Source: Hexactinellida sp. DTS-2022
Lineage: Eukaryota; Porifera; Hexactinellida
Direction of reading: 5' to 3'
NCBI GenBank assembly: GCA_028753945.1
Contig: JAPNXP010000001.1
Span: forward strand, 124,001 to 188,000
DNA length: 64,000 nt
Part shown: positions 11,645-22,496 of the stretch, one piece after another
How the letters are laid out: every line of letters begins with the position of its first letter
How positions within the stretch are numbered: the stretch's first letter is position 1
Notes under the pieces: generated by a model
Told to the model about the DNA's origin: nothing
The model's input: the letters and a program-made list of their open reading frames with translations, nothing else
The model's database searches: none
Position numbers and translations under genes: made by a program

Positions 11645-13455
11645 CTAACACTTGAGAGTTTTGTGCAACAATTTCGGTCTGAACTCGATGCTTTTATCCA
11701 GCAGTGAACTTCGCGCTTTGAAACTTTTAAATATGTCGAGCGCCTTCCTGGCCACGTCCCAAGAAACCTCCATTCCGTCGCGACACATCCTGAAGGGGTT
11801 GTTGTACTCGCTGATGTTGGCCAGGTGCAGCTTGGGGACGTTCTTCAGGTAGAACCATTTCACGTGGAACTTTCCCTTCCAGTTATCGTCGTGCCAGAGC
11901 CCGGTGAGCGCTTCGAAGTCCACAGAGGACTTCATCTCCGCGCATCCGTACATGTAGTCCATCCTGGCCGCCCCGTAGAAGAGAATGACGCTGTTCCCGT
12001 CGTTAATGGCCGTCTGAAGGGTTTTGTTGCCCCGACTGGTGCTGCTCCAGACCCCGTAGCGAACGGACTGGAATATGTTCTCCTCCACGGTGGAGGTGAG
12101 TATGAAGAACTTGGTCTGCTTCTGGTTGGGGTTGAATGGGAGTCCTATGTTGTAGTTAACCAGGTGGGACACGTCCGGGTAGAACTCTGTGCTCTTGCTT
12201 CCCACTGCACACAAATAAATAAATAAATAAATAAATAGATAAATAAATACACAAATAGATAATAAAATAAAATAAATAAATAAGTAAATAGCTAATTAAT
12301 TAAATAGATAATTAAAAAAATTAAAAAAATAATAAATTAATAAATTAATTAATTAATAATTAAATAACTAAATAAGTTAAAACACTTAAGACAGGAAAGG
12401 TTACTCACTGGTGGGGGAGTGTTGTCTGTGGTGCATGGAGGGGTAGTGGTTGGTCCGCTTCGGCCCCTGTCTGGGCCCCATGGTGAACTTCGGGGCGTGA
12501 GGGTCCATGGCGGACGTGGGGGGAGGGTTAGGCTTGAACGAGTAATTGGTAGGAGCCTGGTAGAGGTCGGCTGTAAGCTGGAAGGCTGGTTCTTTGTACT
12601 GAGCTGGTATTGAGTAATATGCTAATAAATTAGTTAAATACATTGAACTAAGCACATAGGGATAAGGCATGCATCGGATTATAAGCTCTTACGGTGTATG
12701 TGTTGCTGGGCGTTCAGGTCTGCTGTGGGGATTCCGTGATGGTAGATAGGGGGCGGTTGCGGGAGGTGTGTGTACATCCCATGGCCTCTGTGTGGATGCA
12801 GGTGTTGCGTGTGGTCTAAGGGGGACTACTATTAACCCAGCACATTCAGTGGCGCATGCAAACAGATACCTACCTTGCCGTCTGTGTAGGTGTGGGTCTG
12901 GATGCGAGTAGGCCTGAGTGTGTGCGTGGTTGGCTTGCATTGACCTTGAGCTGTGGCCGCTGTGTGAGCGGTGCGTAGGGGAGCTATTCTGAGGCTGCCC
13001 CGAGTCTCTCTGGTGAGCTGCGTCTGTCAGAACAAGCGTTAACCTAGAACCTACAAATACAAAGCGGGCATACCTGCGTGTGGGTGGGGACGTCTCCCGC
13101 TCTCTTTGGACCGTCTTTCATTATCGCGTCTGCCTGGGTCGGCTGGCGTGTGCTCTTTGTGCTCAGACGCTTTCTTGGGCTGCTCTTCGCGAGGAGTCTC
13201 CTTCTCCTTCTCGCTCTCGGCGGGACTGGCTCCCGGGATCCCCTTCTCCAGCTCCACCTCGGGCACGCCTGCCATCATGGCGATGTAGATGTACGGGAGG
13301 TCTAGCCCCGGGAGCTTCTTGTAGGAGGCTTCCTTCTCCTTTTCGCGAGCGAAGAAGTCCGCACACAGCATCTGCACCTGCTCCGGGTCCGTGATCCCGG
13401 CCGTGAGCACCAGCGCGGGGTCGCTCTCGATCATGCATGTCTCTGTTACAGACAT
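11645..13455 (-). CDS. YTH domain m6A reader, YTHDF-like (5 exons)
   Basis: Exons 13455-13074, 13023-12874, 12815-12693, 12603-12409, 12204-11645 total 1410 bp (469 aa), all GT-AG and in phase. The last exon encodes a full YTH domain of the YTHDF type: TKFFILTSTVEENIFQSVRY, GVWSSTSRGNKTL, YGCAEMKSSVDF, GLWHDDNWKGKFHVKWFYLK, NPFRMCRDGMEV. The cage tryptophans that hold N6-methyladenosine (GVW, GLW and the third in DNW/WF) are present. The first four exons encode a disordered N-terminus, very rich in His, Pro and Gln in exons 2-3, in place of the P/Q/N-rich tail of animal YTHDF proteins. Expected role: cytoplasmic binding of m6A mRNA and control of its decay or translation. The start may instead be ATG 13434; an acceptor-like CTGTAACAG sits between the two ATGs. 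Confidence 0.88.
12213..12385. repeat. (AAAT)n-like low-complexity tract
   Basis: The last intron of the YTH gene is filled with AAAT/AATT tetranucleotide repeats. The coding strand carries the complementary ATTT units, so the region before the acceptor is T-rich. Confidence 0.9.
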
Positions 13456-14971
13456 AAGTGTAGCAGCCTGGATACTGAGAGCAAATCTAATCCTCATTTG
13501 ATAATAGTACAAGTTAAAGGGATTCGGTCCTAAGCGCAGCACGCAGAATATGCAACGTAGAGTTACACAGGTCAGTTGATTAGCTGCACTTCAGGCAGTA
13601 ATGCGATAGCGACATGAGGCTGATATAAAGTTTGATGACGATAATTAGAAAATTAAAATTTCAAATCAAAAGTATATAATTAGAAAGAATGGCTATCATA
13701 AGACAATAGCACAATCGATATAGCGGACAGCATACTATAATAGCTAAGAAATACTTGGCAAATCAAATAAGAGAAATTTTGATTTTAATCAAGTCTTAGA
13801 AGGATATGCAAGAAGAAGTAAATAGAACTCGGCTCAGCATAATAAAAGTAAAGAAATAGATGTTTTATCCCAATTAATCAATAACTCCTTATTTAGTAAT
13901 GAAATGTAGGGACAGTCCCATAAGTAGTATAAACAAACATAAACAATCCCCTGAAGCTAGGAAGCATTTATGCCTGGAAAATAATTGAATGGTTTGTTGG
14001 AGCTCTCCCAGGAAATATATCTGTACAGTGCAGTTGGGTAATAGTGAAAGTTCAAAGAATCTATGTGAGATTATTAATTATATTATTACTTTGGGAATTT
14101 GCAAATCGTCCACAGCATATTAATGAATAAGATATTAACTATTTGCATTTGTTTAGAATACTAGTTACAAATTATTTGTAAGGTGAAAGCACTGACTTCG
14201 ACTAAACTGTACATGTAAAACACCAGACCAGAGTATATTAGTATTACTCATTTACAATTTACGTAAATAATTAAACTATACTGTAGCTGTGTCTGTGTGA
14301 GTACGTACTTGTTTATCTGTTTGATATTTGAGCGATTGCATCGAAGTGATATTAAAGTTAGACAGAAAATTCATTTGTATTCTGTAGATTAGCTTTAAAT
14401 AAAGCCAGTGTTCATCCGTCGCGAAGCGACAGAGATCAAAAGCTCGTGAATAATAAAATTAATGAAAAAAGACCTGAAACAGTTCGCTGAACTGTTGATA
14501 AATCGAATCATACAATTAAACGGGAGTCATTCAAGATCAATAGCCACATTGACCATATAGTGATTTCAAAAGTGAATGTATTATATATATAATTCTTATT
14601 AGACAATTCGCGGCCCTGTATAATTACTAACTACAACGCGTGGTGTAAAGTGACAGCTTGTTATTATTGATACCTCATATCTAACAATTCCTAAAAAACA
14701 ATAAAAAATCAAACTGCTCAAATAGCTCAATTGAACTTTAGGGATAATTTAATGACTAATGCCCAATAAAAGTTATGCTTGTTGAAGACACATGCACTAG
14801 AACTGAAATGAATATGATCTGATATCAATCAACACAAATTGTAAAGCATGGTTGAGGAATGTTTCCTAAACTTTCATAATATAGACAACAGCCGAAATCA
14901 TATATAAATAGAGAGAGAAAGTACACACAATAAAATAATTAAATAAAGAACCCAACGAATAACAAGGAACT
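13456..14971. other. divergent spacer between YTHDF-like and DAPP1-like genes
   Basis: 1.5 kb AT-rich region separating two divergently transcribed genes; it must contain both promoters. It includes one 13-bp palindrome-like GTCGCGAAGCGAC at 14418-14430, also seen at 23097 and 23129. No exon recognised. Confidence 0.6.
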
Positions 14972-15814
14972 ATGGACGATAATACAGCTGACACCAAGAG
15001 CATACCAGAATGCATCGAAGATAGGGTGCCCCTCTCTGAGGAGGAGGTGGATGAAGTGGGGAACAAAGGGGACCCATTCAAGCGTGTGAAGTGGTACTAT
15101 CCCGGACTGAGCGGGCAGGACGCAGAGGCAGTGCTGCGCACGTACCGCATAGACGGGAGCTACATCCTGAGATCCTTCTTCCCGATAAGGTCGGAGGCGG
15201 TGTCTGCAACGCGAGAATACGCGGTGTATGCCTGGTTCGGGGACAGGTCCTGGCAGTTCCGAGTCGAGTACGTGGAAAAGAGCGGGGAGGTTAAGTTCGG
15301 ATTAAAGATTTACGAAAGTGTAAAAGAGTTCGAGACAAAAATGTTAAGAGGATACGAGCTGAGTAATGGTAGATACAGAATCAACCTGAAGAAGCCCATT
15401 CCCAATTACATACAGCCTTCCATTACCAAGGAAAAGAATTTCGCGCTTTTGAGCACACCAGAGCAACTGATCTTAACAGGACTTCAGCCCGAGCAGTTGA
15501 ACTACGAGATGCACAACGGGTACTTAATCAAGCAAGGCCACCTGTTCAAGAGCTGGAAGAGAAGATGGTTTGTGCTGAACAAGAATACACTAACATACCA
15601 GAGGACGAGTAGGAGTGGCGAAACCGCCATCAACACGATACACCTGTCTACTATCGAAAAGCTAATACAAGACGACCACAACTATAAGCAGAAATATTGC
15701 TTCACAATTGTAAGAAACGATGGCTACAAACTAACAATGTCAGCTGAAAATGAAACAGAGTACAAACGGTGGATAGAGAAATTAGGCAAAATTGTAAAAT
15801 TGAATAATAACTAA
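14972..15814 (+). CDS. DAPP1-like SH2-PH adaptor (single exon)
   Basis: 280 aa, no intron. An SH2 domain spans about residues 41-140 (WYYPGLSGQDAEAVL start, DGSYILRSFF as the phosphotyrosine-binding FLVRES equivalent with the central Arg kept, QFRVEYVEKSGEVKFG). A PH domain spans about 182-275 (NGYLIKQGHLFKSWKRRWFV, then the closing helix ETEYKRWIEKLGKIV). The order and the spacing match vertebrate DAPP1/Bam32, and the KxG...K.RRWF pattern of the PH beta1-beta2 loop is the type that binds PI(3,4,5)P3 or PI(3,4)P2. Expected role: recruitment to PI3K products at the plasma membrane downstream of tyrosine kinases. The C-terminal tyrosine and extension of vertebrate DAPP1 are absent. It is not certain that this is a one-to-one orthologue. 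Confidence 0.88.
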   Translation: MDDNTADTKSIPECIEDRVPLSEEEVDEVGNKGDPFKRVKWYYPGLSGQDAEAVLRTYRIDGSYILRSFFPIRSEAVSATREYAVYAWFGDRSWQFRVEYVEKSGEVKFGLKIYESVKEFETKMLRGYELSNGRYRINLKKPIPNYIQPSITKEKNFALLSTPEQLILTGLQPEQLNYEMHNGYLIKQGHLFKSWKRRWFVLNKNTLTYQRTSRSGETAINTIHLSTIEKLIQDDHNYKQKYCFTIVRNDGYKLTMSAENETEYKRWIEKLGKIVKLNNN

Positions 15815-16816
15815 AATATTACTGTTACTACAAATCAGATAAATAAATACATTCAGTATTAATATCACTATTTTTGTGGGAGTACCCAAGGAAATCAGGG
15901 ATAATTAACATAATTTTAACAATAAAGTGAATCCTGTTCTCCAGTGAATATTGCTCCTCCGAATATTCCCTGGGGAAATAATGTTTGGGGAACAAAACAT
16001 GGGGAAACAGGATTCAGTATGAAATGATACGGCATCAGTCGCAAAAAGTGAGTATCGAATTTGTTCAAGCTTAGGCAGAACAGTCTAAACCAAAATACTA
16101 CTAATCTATAAATCGCATTCAACACGAACAACAAGCCATGTGTAAAACGGTACAACAAACACAGTACACAAGACTGAAAGAAACACACGTTTGTAAGGAG
16201 GGACCGTCACTAAGCAAGATTACCAAACAGAACAGAAAACTCTGCACTAGTACTTGTACTTAACCACCGACAATTAAATTTCTGCAACTTCAATTGGGCA
16301 AATGCTTTGGGCTCATTTGAATAGCTTGAACAATGGCTCACACAATTAGAAAATGAGATAACTTAATTTATACGTGCAGAAGAATCGAGAAATTCCAAAT
16401 GGTTCTGCAAGAAAAGAAATCTTCAAACTAATTGGACCTTCAATTGAGAGCAGACAACACAAGAGTAAGAGAGAATGGGTTATAAAGAATCAAAATTTAC
16501 TACATTCTAATAAGGATAATTAAAATAGAATTAATTAATTAATCAATCGAGTTGATAAGAACTACGCGTAATAAAGTTATAAATGTTATCCGGAATATTA
16601 CATTTGAAAAGATAAGGATCTCCAGCTCGAAAAAAATTGCAGATGGATGTAGGATAATGCAGTAACTTAATTAATTAAATAAATGGATAGCGTTTATTAA
16701 GGCAAGCCATTAAAACAGTATATCAGTTAAAATCTTTTCTAACTCACATATCTACAACTTGTTTCATGTGTACTTTATAAGAACAATATGCGTTCTATAT
16801 CAAACCTGTCAAGTGT
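15815..16816. other. convergent spacer
   Basis: 1 kb AT-rich region between two convergent genes, the DAPP1-like gene and TMEM41B. It holds both 3' ends. No exon or repeat family recognised. Confidence 0.6.
15842..15847 (+). terminator. poly(A) signal of the DAPP1-like gene
   Basis: AATAAA 28 bases after the stop codon, in a short AT-rich 3' UTR. Confidence 0.55.
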
Positions 16817-17994
16817 CTAGTCATGATGAATGGTAACTGGAGAACGCCCCCTCCACTCTGCCCACTTTTGATAAGCGACAGGAGAGAGGGACAGAAGGGC
16901 AAAAGAGGCGGTTATCAGGACTGAGCTCATGGAGAACGCGTCGCCCGTGGTCGTGAGGCTATAGAGGGTAGTGCCGGCTCTGATGAATATGAAGGAAGGC
17001 GGAGCGACTCCAACGAATGTACCGATTATGAACGGCCATAGGGGCACGCCGATTTGAGGAGAAGCGATGTTAATGAACCAATTCGGTAAGAAAGGAGTTA
17101 TTCGCAAGAAAACAATGTAGAAAATGAGATGGTGTCTGTGTCTCTCCACCTGCTGCTTCCAACTGGATATCTTCTCTCCTAAGTTGAACCTACGCAACAC
17201 TCATATAACGTTATCTACCTTAGTTAATTAAGCACCTATAGTTAATTAAGTGTGCTAACCTTGATATGATGGTGGCACCGATGAGGTTGGCTAGCAGATA
17301 GCAGTTGGTAGCGCCCACCGAGCTACAGATACAAACCAGCAGGAGAGCCATGGGGAAAGGAAAGAGAAAGCCAGATAGGATAGTGAGTCCAATGCTTCCA
17401 GGGATAGCGAATGTCTGTAGAAATAAGTACGTGGTGAATACGCCGACGGTCACAAAGAGGTAGTGAGTCTCTTTGTAGCGAGAAAGAACTCGTCCCAACT
17501 CCTTTGCATCCTCAATGTCTCTTGGGAAACAGATATAATATAAGCCTAACAGTCAGTAGAACTTGCATAATACGAGACCGTCGGATTGACAATTGTCGGG
17601 TAATGCAGACTATAAGCTCATTGAAAGGAAAGTGTCGGTTCTGCTGAATTACGGATTAGTGGTACGATTATGCAGGTTCTATTGTAACAGCATTCTATAT
17701 AAAGACAGCGTATATTGAATTGAATCTACTCTTAGAATACTCTTCGATCTAGAAATTTTAAATTCGAAAGCGAATAGCTGATAAATTCCTGAGATTGGGG
17801 TATTACACAAGTACGTATATGAAATAAAATATAAGGTGTGGGTACCTTGGCAGCTTGATGGTCTCTCTCTCTCCCTCCTCCAAGTCCGGCATGTTGTAGA
17901 ACACAACTCCGATGAGAGACAGGCCGACCAGAAAGAGAATAAGCAGGAGATAACCCGATCTCCTCTGTGAGTTATTGTTTGGCGTCTCCTCCAT
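16817..17994 (-). CDS. TMEM41B: TMEM41B-like ER scramblase (3 exons)
   Basis: Exons 17994-17846, 17520-17260, 17189-16817 total 783 bp (260 aa). The product is a VTT/DedA-superfamily membrane protein of the ER, where TMEM41B scrambles phospholipids and is needed for autophagosome growth and lipoprotein secretion. Diagnostic segments: LGRVLSRYKETHYLF, FLQTFAIPGSIGLTILSGFL, the re-entrant loop LRITPFLPNWFINIASP, and IGTFVGVAPPSFIFIRAGTT. An N-terminal membrane span (LLLILFLVGLSLIGVVFYN) is encoded by exon 1. The proline pair and glycines of both re-entrant loops are kept. TMEM41B rather than TMEM41A is favoured by FLRITPFLPNWFIN, but an animal with a single ancestral gene cannot be excluded. 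Confidence 0.94.
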
Positions 17995-18347
17995 CCAATA
18001 AATACCTAAGCTAGGTACAAAATAGTAATATTTTTAATTATGTGTAAGGATTCATTCAAGGGATGATACTAAGGTAGCGATTCCCAACATTTCTAAGTAA
18101 ACTCTAACTGAAATATCTCAAGATTCACCCACTGAAATATGAAATAGGGATCTAAATTTGCCCATAAATACATAAATGACACACATTGGCAGTTAGAGGC
18201 TAGACAGACGGTCTCCGTAAATACTTATTTTAAAGATATTCCATATTCCTGCTGGTCTGCTCTGCTGTACCTACTAAATACACCACAATTATCACAAAAC
18301 AGTGTCAGAAGGCCGCACAGTTAACCCCATACGCATACAGGATATAA

Positions 18348-18452
18348 CAGGGCCGGCGGAAGCGGTCAGGCCAATAGCCTGGCGATTCATACGTCACTAG
18401 TTAGGACGGGAAAGCTATACCTGACGAATTTATAACTGTTTCCGCCGGCCTG
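18348..18452. mobile_element. short inverted-repeat element, CAGGGCCGGCG family
   Basis: Begins CAGGGCCGGCGGAAG and ends TTCCGCCGGCCTG, so the ends are near-perfect inverted repeats of about 13 bp around an internal 80 bp. A second element with related termini is at 22351-22495. Size, GC-rich ends and the CAGGG start resemble non-autonomous hAT-type elements. No clean 8-bp target duplication is visible, so the class is a guess. Confidence 0.55.
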
Positions 18453-18663
18453 GCCTGTATTAGGTCTATAGCGAAACAGAGATCGCGCGTGAGCTAACAC
18501 AGAAATAATATTGTTTCAGAATTATAACACTTCCCATTTACAGGGTCTAACATTTAGCTGTAAATAGACAAACGAAATATTTGTACTGCGATCGTCTGTA
18601 TTACTAGTTATGTGAAAACGCTACATACGAAGGGCTGACAATTTTGGAAAGTCAAGAACCGGT

Positions 18664-18804
18664 GTAAGCGCGTTTAGGGAACCCGCGTTTTGGGGGCCCG
18701 ACCCTAAAACGCTAGTAATTTAGGGCCTGGGGGCGGGAGGCCCAAATCACTAGCGTTTTAGGGTCGGGGGCTCCCAAAAACGCGGGGTCCCTAAAGCGCG
18801 CTTA
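18664..18804. mobile_element. foldback (snapback) element
   Basis: The left arm from 18664 (GTAAGCGCGTTTAGGGAACC, onward through CCCTAAAACGCTAGT) pairs almost base for base with the right arm 18738-18804. The arms are about 60 bp and the central loop about 10 bp. The whole unit would fold into one long hairpin. Part of one arm recurs at 19848-19893. Confidence 0.8.
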
Positions 18805-19483
18805 CAGTGCCTTACACACTAGTCAAATCTGTTCCCCTCTCTATAAAATTGAACTAGGAATAGTAAAACATGTGAAAACGCTGTTAAATAGTTTTTAACT
18901 CAATCTCATTCGAATTTACAAAAGTGCAAAATACTAACTAAACTATAACATGTGTAACAACCGAACAAAAGTTTATCAAAACTTAATGCTGACTAAATGA
19001 GCAACAGTCGTTCCCAATCCGTTTGTCATTTTTCAATTTTTAGTAAAATCTACAATGGGCTCTCAGTACCTAATGACTAGTAATGAGCATGCTCTCAGAA
19101 ATTTTCATTATAAGGAATTATTCCAAAAATCTCAAAATATGGACAAAGAACCAATCAAGAAGGACTAGTATCATACTTTCAATTAATTAAACAAGACTGT
19201 GGATACTATGTCAATACCCTCATTTTACCCAGCTATATAATATTATATTAATTTTAAGATGTTGCAGCAGTTAGAAATCTTAGTTCATAATCATCATAAT
19301 TATTAGCTAATTTTAGTTAATTAATTAATTAAAAATTAATTAAAAATTAATTTAATTACTAACTTCGCTAATACACCTGCATCGAGATGAGTATGCTCGT
19401 TAGACTTTTCAATACCTCCATACTCGACAACTATTCTACTAGCACTAGCACTCTATAGCTATCACTATATTGTTTCTGACTTC

Positions 19484-19740
19484 CAGGGGCTTACAGCGCC
19501 CACCAGTCGCCCACAGGCACGTAGTTCACGGGGGGGCGAGGGGGGGCGACTGCCCCCCCAAAAGTACTTCTCGCCCCCCCTCCCAAGAGAATTTAGGAAG
19601 TGTTCGTTATAGTAAATAGAGTGACTCGTCCCCCCCCTTGCCCCCCGACTCCCTGCACTTGCCCCCCCAACATAAAACTTGCCCCCCTGAATTACATACT
19701 CTAGCTACTTGCCTGGTCGCCCAGCTGGCGATGGGATTAT
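19484..19740. repeat. block of C and G homopolymer runs
   Basis: At least ten runs of six or more C or G (such as GCCCCCCC and GGGGGGGCGA) in about 250 bp, inside AT-rich surroundings. Runs of G are at the left and runs of C to the right, so the block can also pair with itself. It looks like the decayed end of a transposon. No coding sequence is visible. Confidence 0.6.
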
Positions 19741-19774
19741 TTTATAACGTGAATCTGTTACTGGAAAATTGGTA

Positions 19775-20045
19775 ACCGAAAAGATTGGTCAGGGGGACCA
19801 AAATTCCACGGAGAAATGGTCCTAGAACCAGTTTTCCATGGAATTTTGGCCCCTAAAACGCTTGGGTCCCCATAACGCGCTTACACCGGATCAATTTTTC
19901 GGGGCCCAATTTTCCAGTGACAGGCTTATTCATAAAATTTTTGGTCCCAATGAATGTCACGAAAATTTTGGTCCCATTGGAAAATTGGTCCGGGGGGACC
20001 AAAATTTTCGTGGAAATTTGGTCCTTCTGTGGAAAATTGGTCCCT
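19775..20045. repeat. inverted cluster of GGGACCAAAATT motifs
   Basis: About ten copies of GGGACCAAAATT or its complement AATTTTGGTCCC (and one-base variants) in both orientations, ending 36 bases before the start codon of the orphan coiled-coil gene. The segment 19848-19893 in the middle is a reverse half copy of the 18664 foldback element. Confidence 0.7.
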
Positions 20046-20080
20046 CTGAGGTTTGTGTTTATTTAGTTACCGTATTTACT

Positions 20081-21972
20081 ATGGCCACGGAGCCTGTCTC
20101 TCTGCCCCAGAACAACTCCCTCCAGGCCCTCGGACGGCTGGTGGAGGAGAGGAAGCGGGAGGTTGGGGACCGCTTCCTGGAGCTGAGAGCTGCACTTCAG
20201 CAGTGCGAAGAGGGCGTAGCTGGGGGCCTGGAGAGGCTGTACTCAGATACGAGGGAGAGTGTGGAGAGCAGCGAGAGGACTGTCTTACAGCTGGAGGAAG
20301 CTAAGAACGGTTTCCAGGCTACTCTAGTTGATAATAAGATGAACGCATTCCTACAAACTACAATCCAGAATATTGATGCTCAGATTGCGGAGGTTCGTAA
20401 CTCAACTGCTTTAGTCCCCAAACATATTCAGCTGGAGTGGAGGAGAGATGCCAAGCAATATATTCTGACCCTTTGTAAGGTCATCTCGTCAACAGATGAT
20501 ACTTCCTGTGGCACCGGGGCTCCGGAACCTATTCCCCAACCAGCTCAGGTAATATGACTTGAGTGTTAAATATTTAAGTTATTTTGTATATTTATAGAAT
20601 ATTGAAACTGAGACTGTGCAATGCAAGCAGCAGGAGGCTCCGGAGCGAGAGCACGCGCCAAAAAGTAATTAGTAGATCTGCGGTTAGCCACATTCTTGTT
20701 CTGTTTACGAGCTTTCTGCAGGCGGGAGTTCGTCTAGAAAGCAGTCGGTGCTGCTGGCGTGGATAAGGCAGGTGCAGACCGGGGAGAGAGACGAGGTTAT
20801 GCCTTTCAGCGTCCCGAGGCACGAAGGCAAGCAGACCCAGGTCGTGCTAAAGACTGTAGGTGCAGACGCACCTAAGGCGGTACCTGACCGCGGTTAGTTT
20901 GCTCTCACGGAGACCAGCAACAGAGATATTAATTCTACTTCCTTTTAGCGAAAGGACAAGTTGTTGCTGACTCGTATTCTCAGCCTGGAATAAGCAAGCA
21001 GACATTGAGAGAATTGGTTAGTTCTTGCGGCGCATGTCTAAGCACTGGTTTCATGAGTCATTCCACTGATAGGAGAAGTGCAGGACTGAGATTGAGCTCC
21101 TGAAGCAGCGACATGCAACCGAGACTGCAGAGCTTCTGAAGAGAGAGGAGAAACACAAACAGACAATATCCGAGTTGAAAGGTAGACTAGCAGATAAGGA
21201 GAAAGCTAACTATAGTAATTCTAGTTATATTATATAATGAAATGTTTTAGATGTTGATCGGGTGAGACAGCTCGAACAACAGCTCTCTGATAAAAACAAG
21301 GAAAATACAACTCTAAAAGCATACATTGAAGAAAAGAATGCAGAGAATAAGGTCCTTAGAGAGAATCTAGATAATTCAATGAAAGAGCTCGAGATGACTA
21401 AGTTGGAGTTTTACAAATTATCTGCTCAGTCCAAACTAGACAGCAAGCATCAATCAGCTGACTGTTATGCTTCCAAACCACCGACTCAAGGTTAGCTGGT
21501 CTTAGTACTGTTATAGGAACTTACATTTCCTATTTAACAATGCAATGAGAGTAATAATTTATAGTATTTATTTTAATTAGAAATTAATTTCAAAGCGAAA
21601 CCATCTCCAAGAGCTGCTATTAATCCTATTCAACATAAATACAAGATTACTAAAATTTATTTTAATGGAAAATGGGCAAATTTTCACGTATTGAGCCAAG
21701 TAGAGAAGCCTGAGGAGCTAGTAGGAGAGCTAGCTTTGTGTAAATCTAAATTAGGCGACAATCACATCGTTGGAACTATTAAAGTTATAATTCCAAGAAA
21801 ATACAATTATGAAAAGATCATTGCAGGAATCGAGTTCTTGGATCCACTGGGGGACAGCAACGGTGAGTATGAATTTAGAAAATATTTCAAAACAGAGAAA
21901 AAACATGCTATGTTCCTACCGATTAGTGAGGTGTACATTTCCCATCCGGAGCAAAAATTGTCAGACATATAA
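20081..21972 (+). CDS. orphan coiled-coil protein (7 exons)
   Basis: Exons 20081-20548, 20598-20664, 20722-20892, 20949-21016, 21073-21181, 21251-21490, 21581-21972 total 1515 bp (504 aa), all phases consistent. Residues 1-156 are helical with heptads (LGRLVEERKREVGDRFLELR, LERLYSDTRESVESSERTVL); a second coiled coil lies in exons 5-6 (RHATETAELLKREEKHKQTI, VRQLEQQLSDKNKENTTLKA). The C-terminal 130 residues look like a compact, mostly beta domain (KITKIYFNGKWANFHV, FLDPLGDSNGEYEFRKYF) that I do not recognise. The N-terminal coil, ending IQLEWRRDAKQYIL, is faintly like the coiled coil of TRIM-type proteins, but no RING or B-box is present. Function unknown. Start is the first ATG; the stop codon overlaps an AATAAA. 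Confidence 0.75.
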
Positions 21973-21977
21973 ATAAA
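21972..21977 (+). terminator. poly(A) signal overlapping the stop codon
   Basis: AATAAA begins on the last base of the TAA stop of the orphan coiled-coil gene, implying a 3' UTR of only some 20-30 bases if used. Confidence 0.4.
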
Positions 21978-22350
21978 TGTTGTATCTGGTCAGTTTTTTA
22001 TACTAATTTTTATTTTTATTTTGTCGAGCACTTGAATATTCCTATTTTATATTAACACAGCAGAAAAATCTTTCTCACACTATTTTATTATTTGTTTATT
22101 ATATACTAGCCGAAAAGCCGCCCTCCGGGCGGCGATTTTCTACTAGTTTACTACGCTTTACTACGCTTTGTATTTGGTGGTAAGTTTCATTTTCACGTTT
22201 AATCGCTTTCTCGCTGTATTGGGAGTTTGTTTACAATCATTACCAACACGCGAACATTTTTTAAGTGGCATACGTATAGTTGATAACAGGTTTGGATTTT
22301 GTATGTAAATTATGACTGAAGTTGGAAAAATATGTCAACCCGATCTATAA

Positions 22351-22495
22351 CAGGGCCGGCGCCACCGGGGGTATCCTGGGTGTCCGGACACCCACTGCCT
22401 CAAGGAAATGAAGCGATTATTGGACAGTGACATCCACTAGACTATACAGTGACACCCACTACGCCCACACGTCATAATACGTGGCGCCGGCAATG
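22351..22495. mobile_element. short inverted-repeat element, CAGGGCCGGCG family, copy 2
   Basis: Left end CAGGGCCGGCGCCAC; right end GTGGCGCCGGC followed by AATG in place of CCTG. Inverted ends of 11-15 bp around about 120 bp. The interior differs from the 18348 element apart from the termini. It abuts the next element directly. Confidence 0.55.
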
Positions 22496-22496
22496 A

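Larger units (their letters stand above)
17995..20080. other. repeat-rich divergent spacer
   Basis: 2.1 kb between the TMEM41B start and the orphan coiled-coil gene. It holds four distinct repeats listed separately: a CAGGGCCGGCG-type element, a foldback element, a block of C/G homopolymers, and an inverted cluster of GGGACCAAAATT motifs. The rest is AT-rich. No exon recognised. Confidence 0.65.

Noticed and set aside
20592-20822. Minus-strand ORF under exons 2-3 of the orphan coiled-coil gene
   Set aside because: Shadow ORF; the plus-strand exons have correct splice sites and phases.
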